From the NCBI GenBank assembly GCA_964396055.1, contig CAYNDV010000077.1, positions 1-20,939 on the forward strand: 20,939 nucleotides of DNA. Direction: 5' to 3'. The position numbers and the translations under genes were made by a program. Source of the stretch: CAYJPV01 sp964396055 (GTDB lineage Bacteria > Acidobacteriota > Vicinamibacteria > Vicinamibacterales > JAKQTR01). The first letter of the stretch is position 1; every line of letters starts with the position of its first letter. Positions 15,730 through 20,939 of this stretch are shown one piece after another. The notes below the pieces were generated by a model. That model worked only from the letters and a program-made list of their open reading frames with translations. It made no database searches and had not been told where the DNA came from.

Positions 15730-16998
15730 CTAGGGGCGCTCCAGCCGTGCCAGCACTTCGACGTGGGCCGTGTTGGGGAACAGATCGAAGGCCTCGATCC
15801 CGGCAAGGGCATATCCCGCGTCGAGACAGCGCCGCAGGTCGCGGGCGAACGTGGCCACATCGCACGAGACGAACACCAGCCGGCCGGCGCGAAGGGCCAG
15901 CACGCCGCGCAGCGCGTCGGCCGTCATGCCGCTGCGGGGCGGATCGATGACGACGGCATCCGGCACCGGGCAGCCGCCCTGCCCGAGGAACCGCTCGACG
16001 GGCATGGCGTGCACGTCGATGGCCTCCGCGAACGGCGCCGCATTGGCGCGCAGGTCCGCGGCCGCCGCCCAGTGCCCCTCCACCGCCGACACCCGGCGGC
16101 CCGCCGCCGCCAGCGTCACGCCGAACAGCCCGACGCCCGCGTAGAGATCCAGCACGGTCCCGCGTCCGCACGCCCCGTGCACAGCCGCCACGAGCGGCTC
16201 CACCAGGTACCGGTTGCCCTGGAAGAAGGCTTGCGTGTGCCGCTGGAGACGAACGGGCGGGCCGTCGATCCCCGCCGCCAGCGTATCCGCCACACTCGGC
16301 ACCCCTGAGACCACGCGCGGGGCCCGGCCCTGCACCGCCCAGCTCAGCCCCGTCACGCCGGGGATCGGCCCGGGGTCACGCGGCGCCCGTGCCGCTGCGC
16401 CGGGTTCCAGTTCGACGTGCATCGCGCGGTTGGTCGCCGCGATGTTCTCGGCCACCTCGATGTCCGCGTCGCCGCGCCCGCCGGCACGCTGCCAGGCCTC
16501 CACCAGCGCCCGGAGTGCCTCGATCGTCCCGGCCAGCAACTGGCCCGTGTCAGCGGCCTCGCACACGCGGTGCGTCCCTTCGAGGAAGAACCCGGCCCGG
16601 CCGTCGCGCAGGTGGATCCGCGCCCGCATCCGGTAGCCCGTCTCGGGCGAGGGCCGGACGGCGAGCGGGCCGTCCCAGTCGAGACGCGCAATCCGGCGCA
16701 GGGCATCGCGCACGACGTCACGTTTGAGCTCGAGCTGCAGCGGATACGCCGCATGGGCGTACGCGGCGCCGCCACACCGCGGATCGTAGGCGACCGCGCG
16801 CCGGGCCGGATGGGCCTCGATCACCGCGGTCGTCGTGGCGTGCGCGACGCCGCGATCGACACGGTCTACCACCGCCTGGACGATCTCGCCCGGCAGCGCC
16901 CCGGCCACGAGCACCACCTGGCCGTCGTGCCGGCCCAGCATCCGGCCGCCGGCGACGGGCTTCTCGACGTGCAGGGTGAGGTGGTCACCGGGAATCAC
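15730..16998 (-). CDS. TrmA/RlmD-family RNA 5-methyluridine methyltransferase
   Basis: The 422-residue enzyme uses S-adenosylmethionine to methylate uridine C5 in rRNA or tRNA. An N-terminal TRAM-like barrel (1-60) binds RNA. The Rossmann domain has QAFFQGN, the SAM loop LDLYAGVGLFG, DPPRSG and the nucleophile Cys379 in VSCDVATFARDL, with the general base Glu414 in TAHVEV. The RlmD-type Fe-S site should read Cys-x5-CGGC. Here it is RCGGAAYAHAAY, keeping only Cys75, so the cluster is probably lost. The target (23S U1939, U747 or tRNA U54) cannot be read from the sequence. It starts with GTG at 16998 after TGAGG, six bases behind the preceding gene. Confidence 0.88.
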   Translation of the reverse strand: MIPGDHLTLHVEKPVAGGRMLGRHDGQVVLVAGALPGEIVQAVVDRVDRGVAHATTTAVIEAHPARRAVAYDPRCGGAAYAHAAYPLQLELKRDVVRDALRRIARLDWDGPLAVRPSPETGYRMRARIHLRDGRAGFFLEGTHRVCEAADTGQLLAGTIEALRALVEAWQRAGGRGDADIEVAENIAATNRAMHVELEPGAAARAPRDPGPIPGVTGLSWAVQGRAPRVVSGVPSVADTLAAGIDGPPVRLQRHTQAFFQGNRYLVEPLVAAVHGACGRGTVLDLYAGVGLFGVTLAAAGRRVSAVEGHWAAAADLRANAAPFAEAIDVHAMPVERFLGQGGCPVPDAVVIDPPRSGMTADALRGVLALRAGRLVFVSCDVATFARDLRRCLDAGYALAGIEAFDLFPNTAHVEVLARLERP

Positions 16999-17004
16999 GC
17001 GGCC

Positions 17005-17715
17005 TCACTCACTGGCGATCACGGGAAGACCCAGGCGGCTGCGGAGGGCACGCCGGCGTCCCCGATCGAGGATGGCGACGAACTCGCCGTCGGGCAGCCG
17101 CCCGCGGAAGGGCGCCAGGTCGGCTTCCGCCTCCGCGACGGCCTCGCGCAGGACCTCACTGGTGGCCAGTTGCTCGGCCTCCGCCATCAGGGCCGCGTCG
17201 ATGCGCGCCAGTTCGCCGAGCAGGGCCGCCCGCGCCTCGCCGCGGGCCTGGCGCGCCGGCGCCTGAAGCGCGTCGATCTGGCGCACCGCCGCGTCGAGCG
17301 CGTCGCTCCACGCCGGCGCCACGCCGGCGCCCGCCCGCAGGGCGGTGAGGCGCGCCATCACCCGCGCCAGGTGCGCGGGCAGCGACAGCCGTTCCCGGGA
17401 GGGCGCCACGGCATCCTGATCCTCGGGGACGCCGTCGGCCGGAGCCCGCACGCCCACCGCCCGGCGCCAGGCATCAAAGGCGTCCAGCACGTCGGCCTCG
17501 CAGAACTCCAGGCGCATCGGCCGCCGCCGCCCCGCCTTCGCCTCGGACCGCTCGATCCGCCGGTCGATTCCCTGGCACGCGACCTTGAAGGGAATGCCCT
17601 GGCGGAACCACCCCTGCACCAGGTCGAAGGCCGGGCCGACCACGCGCACGAGGTGGCCGCCATTGCGGCGGCAGAGGTACGCTTCGATCTCGCGGCAGTA
17701 CTCGTCGGCGTCCAT
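17005..17715 (-). CDS. uncharacterised helical protein in the coaX-methyltransferase gap
   Basis: I do not recognise this 236-residue protein. It has no signal peptide and no membrane segment, so it is probably cytoplasmic. Residues 1-90 form a compact domain with four cysteines (7, 15, 47, 72) and YCREIEAYLCRRNGGHLVRV, then GWFRQGIPFKVACQGIDRRI. The cysteine spacing is not a clear zinc finger. Residues about 110-215 are Ala/Arg/Glu-rich and likely form long helices or a coiled coil. It lies 10 bases after coaX and six bases before the methyltransferase, all on one strand, so it should be cotranscribed. That tight packing and the consistent codon bias argue that it is a real gene. The ribosome site is weak. 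Confidence 0.8.
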   Translation of the reverse strand: MDADEYCREIEAYLCRRNGGHLVRVVGPAFDLVQGWFRQGIPFKVACQGIDRRIERSEAKAGRRRPMRLEFCEADVLDAFDAWRRAVGVRAPADGVPEDQDAVAPSRERLSLPAHLARVMARLTALRAGAGVAPAWSDALDAAVRQIDALQAPARQARGEARAALLGELARIDAALMAEAEQLATSEVLREAVAEAEADLAPFRGRLPDGEFVAILDRGRRRALRSRLGLPVIASE

Positions 17716-17725
17716 GGTCCGGATG

Positions 17726-18514
17726 TCAGCTGTCCGTCTTCCGGTTCCTGTCCCAGAGCAACCGGAGCCCGTCGAGCGTCAGGTCGCGATCGACGACATC
17801 GACGACGTGGGTCTCCGGGGCGATGATCTCGGCCAGTCCGCCGGTGGCCACGCAGAACGCCCGGCCGCCCAGTTCAGCGGTCAGCCGGCGCACGAGGCCC
17901 TCGACCATGTCCACGTACCCGAAGAACAGCCCGGACTGCATGGACGTGACGGTCGTGCGGCCGATGACCGCCGGCGGCTTGCGGACGTCGATGCGCGGAA
18001 GCCTCGCCGCCCGCTGGAACAGGGCGTCGGCCGAGATCCCGATGCCGGGACAGATGACCCCGCCCAGGTACTCGCCGTCGGCCGTGATGGCATCGAACGT
18101 GGTGGCGGTGCCGAAGTCGACCACGATGAGCGGCACCCGGCGCTCGCGCCCGTACTTCTCGACGGCCGCCATGCCGTTCACGATCCGATCGGCGCCGACC
18201 TCGGCCGGGTTCTCGTAGAGCACCGGCATGCCGGTGTCCACACCGGGTTCGAGATTCAGCGGCTCGATCCCGAGGTAGGCCCGGCTCATCTCGATCATCG
18301 GTCGCGTCAGTGGGGGCACGACCGACGCGAGCACGACCCCGTCGATGGCCTCCGGCCGGATCTGCGCGCGGTCGAGCAGGTCGGTGACCATGAGCCCGAG
18401 TTCGTCGGCGGTGCGCTCGCGCGCCGTCGCCAGACGCCAGCTGCGCGCCAGGTGCGCGCCCGTGAAGACGCCCAGCACGACATTCGTGTTGCCGATGTCG
18501 ATGGCCAGCAGCAT
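17726..18514 (-). CDS. coaX: type III pantothenate kinase
   Basis: CoaX phosphorylates pantothenate in the first step of coenzyme A synthesis. It needs a monovalent cation and is not inhibited by CoA. The 262-residue product has the ASKHA fold motifs: DIGNTNVVLGVF at 6-17 (phosphate loop 1), GADRIVNG with catalytic Asp109, DFGTATTFD at 133-141 and GGVICPGIGIS. Length is usual for the family. The start is the ATG at 18514, with GAGGA four bases upstream; the frame is open beyond it only into birA. It lies 17 bases after birA, an arrangement seen in many bacteria. No coaA-type kinase is in the window. Confidence 0.95.
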   Translation of the reverse strand: MLLAIDIGNTNVVLGVFTGAHLARSWRLATARERTADELGLMVTDLLDRAQIRPEAIDGVVLASVVPPLTRPMIEMSRAYLGIEPLNLEPGVDTGMPVLYENPAEVGADRIVNGMAAVEKYGRERRVPLIVVDFGTATTFDAITADGEYLGGVICPGIGISADALFQRAARLPRIDVRKPPAVIGRTTVTSMQSGLFFGYVDMVEGLVRRLTAELGGRAFCVATGGLAEIIAPETHVVDVVDRDLTLDGLRLLWDRNRKTDS

Positions 18515-18531
18515 ACGGTCCTCGCGATCGG

Positions 18532-19395
18532 TTACAGCCACACCACCTCGCCCGCCATGACGCGCTCGAGGCCGCGGTTGGCCTCGACGAGCAGGGCGCC
18601 ATCGGTGTCGAGGCCGGCCGTGCGCCCGCGGCGCACGCCATCGGGAGCCCGCCACTCCACCAGTGCGCCGGTCGCCGACGGCGACCACGCGCGCCACCGC
18701 GTGAACCACCCCGCCAGGTCATCGCGACGCAGCGCGGACCGCGCGCGGTCCAGGTTGAGCAGCAGGGCCGCCAGCACCGCGCCACGATCCACCTCGCGCC
18801 CGAGTTCGGCTTCGATCGAGCTGGCCCGGCGGGCGATGTCGGGGGGATAGGCCACGGCGCGGATGTTGAGCCCGACGCCCAGGATGATGTACTCGATCGC
18901 GCCGTTCTGGACGGAGGCTTCGGCGAGGATGCCCGCCAGCTTGCGCCCGCCGAACACCAGGTCATTGGGCCACTTGATCTCCACGGGCAGCCCCGTGGCG
19001 GTGCGCACGGCGTCGGCGGCCGCCACGCCAGCCAGCAGCGTGATCCGCGCCGGCAGCGGGGTCGCGGCCGCCCGCGCGTCGGCGGCGGCCTTGCGGCGTT
19101 CCATCGGGTTCAGCCGCAGGACCACCGACACGTAGAGCCCGGCCCCGGGTGGCGAGAACCAGGTCCGGCCGAGGCGGCCGCGGCCGGAGGTCTGCGTGTC
19201 GGCCACCACCGTCGTGCCCTCGGCCACGCCCGCGTCGGCCAGGCGCGCGGCCACGTCGTTGGTGGACGTCGTCGACGGCAGGAAGTAGACGGTCGTGCCG
19301 ACGCGTTCCAGGTCCGGGCGCACCTGGTCCAGGGCGGCGGACAGATCGTCCGGGAGAGTGCCTGCCGGCGCCAGTTCGTGCGGGTCGGGGCTCAC
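18532..19395 (-). CDS. birA: biotin-[acetyl-CoA-carboxylase] ligase, catalytic form without DNA-binding domain
   Basis: The enzyme makes biotinyl-5'-AMP and attaches biotin to the carrier protein of carboxylases. The 287-residue product carries STTSTNDVA at 41-49, the biotinyl-AMP loop GRGRLGRTWFSPPGAGLY at 71-88, KWPNDLVFGGRKLAGIL at 141-157 and LGVGLNI, then a C-terminal small beta domain. It has no N-terminal helix-turn-helix, so it is a group I ligase and cannot repress biotin genes as E. coli BirA does. A 20-residue Ala/Arg-rich insert lies at about 99-117. It starts at GTG 19395, with GGAGGA seven bases upstream, 67 bases after valS. Confidence 0.93.
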   Translation of the reverse strand: MSPDPHELAPAGTLPDDLSAALDQVRPDLERVGTTVYFLPSTTSTNDVAARLADAGVAEGTTVVADTQTSGRGRLGRTWFSPPGAGLYVSVVLRLNPMERRKAAADARAAATPLPARITLLAGVAAADAVRTATGLPVEIKWPNDLVFGGRKLAGILAEASVQNGAIEYIILGVGLNIRAVAYPPDIARRASSIEAELGREVDRGAVLAALLLNLDRARSALRRDDLAGWFTRWRAWSPSATGALVEWRAPDGVRRGRTAGLDTDGALLVEANRGLERVMAGEVVWL

Positions 19396-19402
19396 GCGAT
19401 CG

Positions 19403-19408
19403 TCCTCC
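19403..19408 (-). promoter_or_regulatory. ribosome binding site of birA
   Basis: GGAGGA on the minus strand is seven bases before the GTG at 19395 and supports this non-ATG start. Confidence 0.7.
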
Positions 19409-19445
19409 GCGAATGATGGACATCCCCGCCGGCCGCCCGCCGGGG

Positions 19446-19463
19446 GACCGCCGTCGGGCGGTC
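19446..19463 (-). terminator. hairpin at the end of valS
   Basis: A perfect 7-bp stem, GACCGCC-GTCG-GGCGGTC, directly follows the last base of the valS stop codon and shares one base with it. No T tract follows, so it is at most an attenuator or a messenger-stability element between valS and birA. Confidence 0.4.
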
Positions 19464-20939
19464 TACGCGCCGAACTCGGCCAGCTGCGCGGTCAGGCGCT
19501 GGCGCCGCTCGGCCAGCTGCGTCACGCGGTCGCGCGCCTCGGCCACCACGGCCGCGGGCGCACGCTCCACGAAAGCGGCGTTCGCGAGCTTCCGGTCGAG
19601 GCTCTCCGCCTCCCGCTCGAGGCCAGCCAGTTCCTTGCGCAGGCGCTCGACTTCCGCCTTGTGGTCCACGGCCCCCGCCAGCAGCACGTACACATGGGCG
19701 TGCGCCAGGACGCGCTTGACGGTGTCGGGCCCCGCAGCCACGTCGGCCCGGAACTCCAGCGCCTCGAGCCCCGCGAGCTGCCGCAGGTAGGCCGCCTGCG
19801 CCTCGAGCATCGCCCGTGATGGCGGGTCGGTCTCGTCGATCACGACCGTAATCTTGCGCGACGGCGGCACGCCGCGCTCGGACCGGACCGTCCGGATGGT
19901 GGTCACCAGCTCCTGGATGTAAGCCACCTCCTGCTCGGCACCGGGCGCCGTCCATTCGGCCACGGGCGTCGGGAACGCCGCCAGGGCCAGGGACGGCGCA
20001 TCACCCTCGAGGCGCGGCAGCCGCTGCCAGATCTCCTCGGTGATGAACGGCACGAACGGGTGCATCAGGCGCATCAGCCGGTCGAACACGTCGATCAGCA
20101 CGCCCACCGCCCGGTCGCGGTCGGCGCCTGTCTTCTGGAGATCCACCTTGACGAACTCGATGTACCAGTCCGCGAACTCGTGCCAGAAGAAGTGGTAGAG
20201 GCGATCGGCCGCCACGTCGAAGCGGTACGACGTGAGCGCGTCGCTGACCTCGGTGGTGAGCCGGCTGATCCCGCTGAGGATCCAGCGGTGGATCGGCCCC
20301 AGCTCGGCCGCCGGGGGCACCGGCGGCCGCGCCGGCAGATCGCCCAGGTTCATCAGCAGGAACCGCGAGGCGTTCCAGATCTTGTTGATGAACTGCCGGT
20401 AGCCCTGCATCCGGCCTTCCGACAGCGGGATGTCCATGCCCGGCGACGCCATGGCCGCCAGGGTGAAGCGCAGGGCGTCGGCCCCGATCTCGTCCATCAC
20501 CGACAGCGGGTCGACGACGTTGCCCTTCGACTTGCTCATCTTCTGGCCGCGTTCGTCGCGCACCAGGCCGGTGATGTAGACCGTGTGGAACGGCACGTCG
20601 CCGGCGAACTTGAGCCCGAGCATGATCATCCGGGCCACCCAGAAGAAGATGATGTCGAACCCCGTCATCAGCACGGTCGTCGGGTAGTACCGCGCCAGGT
20701 CGGACGTCTGGTCCGGCCAGCCCATCGTGCTGAAGGGCCACAACCCCGACGAGAACCACGTGTCGAGCACGTCCGGGTCCTGACGCAGGGCGCCGCCACA
20801 GGCGCACGCCGTCGGATCCTGCTCGGAGACGATGGTCTCGCCGCACGTGTCGCAGTACCACGCCGGAATGCGGTGTCCCCACCACAGCTGGCGCGAGATG
20901 CACCAGTCGTGGATGTTGGTCATCCACTCGAAGTAGGTC
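19463..20939 (-). CDS. valS: valyl-tRNA synthetase, C-terminal part (cut by the window edge)
   Basis: The frame is open to the right edge; codons before the ATG at 20923 encode TYFEW, so that ATG is internal and the gene continues outside. About 490 residues are visible, roughly the last half of a normal ValRS. They include DWCISRQLWWGHRIPAWYC, a CxxC...CxCG metal site, DVLDTWFSSGLWPFSTMGW and the KMSKS loop KMSKSKGNVVDP (20528-20542). The anticodon-binding helical domain follows. The C-terminal coiled-coil arm (AEVERLRKELAGLEREAESL) is typical of ValRS and contacts tRNA-Val. The HIGH motif and most of the editing domain are outside the window. It heads the valS-birA-coaX run. Confidence 0.96.
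   Translation of the reverse strand, partial: TYFEWMTNIHDWCISRQLWWGHRIPAWYCDTCGETIVSEQDPTACACGGALRQDPDVLDTWFSSGLWPFSTMGWPDQTSDLARYYPTTVLMTGFDIIFFWVARMIMLGLKFAGDVPFHTVYITGLVRDERGQKMSKSKGNVVDPLSVMDEIGADALRFTLAAMASPGMDIPLSEGRMQGYRQFINKIWNASRFLLMNLGDLPARPPVPPAAELGPIHRWILSGISRLTTEVSDALTSYRFDVAADRLYHFFWHEFADWYIEFVKVDLQKTGADRDRAVGVLIDVFDRLMRLMHPFVPFITEEIWQRLPRLEGDAPSLALAAFPTPVAEWTAPGAEQEVAYIQELVTTIRTVRSERGVPPSRKITVVIDETDPPSRAMLEAQAAYLRQLAGLEALEFRADVAAGPDTVKRVLAHAHVYVLLAGAVDHKAEVERLRKELAGLEREAESLDRKLANAAFVERAPAAVVAEARDRVTQLAERRQRLTAQLAEFGA

Overview
The window is a gene-dense, very GC-rich stretch of a bacterial chromosome. It looks like housekeeping DNA and shows no sign of plasmid, phage or transposon. 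The gene mix suggests an Acidobacteriota of the Vicinamibacteria type: a FecR/DUF6600 envelope protein coupled to a class A penicillin-binding protein, an NfeD/slipin pair beside lnt, and a valS-birA-coaX cluster. This placement is an inference from gene content and base composition, not from a marker tree. There are fifteen protein genes, no RNA genes, no insertion sequences and no CRISPR array. Intergenic gaps are mostly under 70 bases. The longest gene-free stretch is the left edge.

Left block (1-4560, plus strand): a 7-bp tandem repeat and an extended -10 promoter precede a secreted FecR/DUF6600 protein with a long disordered tail. Its stop codon overlaps the start of a PBP1A-type peptidoglycan synthase (ATGA). 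Second block (4597-12330, minus strand, read right to left): a composite V4R-like/TPR protein comes first. After it comes an apparent operon with its own TATAAT box, encoding NfeD protease, slipin, a SPOR-domain protein, apolipoprotein N-acyltransferase (Lnt) and peptide release factor 2. The release factor gene carries the classical programmed +1 frameshift, so its real product is about 377 residues, not the 295-residue open frame.

Third block (12366-15690, plus strand): mobA (molybdenum cofactor guanylylation), argS and a class I glutamine amidotransferase-like (peptidase C26) hydrolase are packed with 4- and 12-base gaps. Fourth block (15730-20939, minus strand): valS (cut by the right edge), birA (catalytic part only), coaX, an unrecognised 236-residue helical protein and a TrmA/RlmD-family RNA methyltransferase whose iron-sulphur cysteines have mostly been lost.

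The genes fall into three themes: envelope building and quality control (PBP1A, Lnt, SPOR, NfeD/slipin, FecR/DUF6600), translation (RF2, ArgRS, ValRS, rRNA/tRNA methylation) and cofactor supply (CoaX, BirA, MobA). I found no clear new defence or mobile system. The points most worth a second look are the V4R-like/TPR composite protein, the unknown protein between coaX and the methyltransferase, the degenerate Fe-S site and the RF2 frameshift element.
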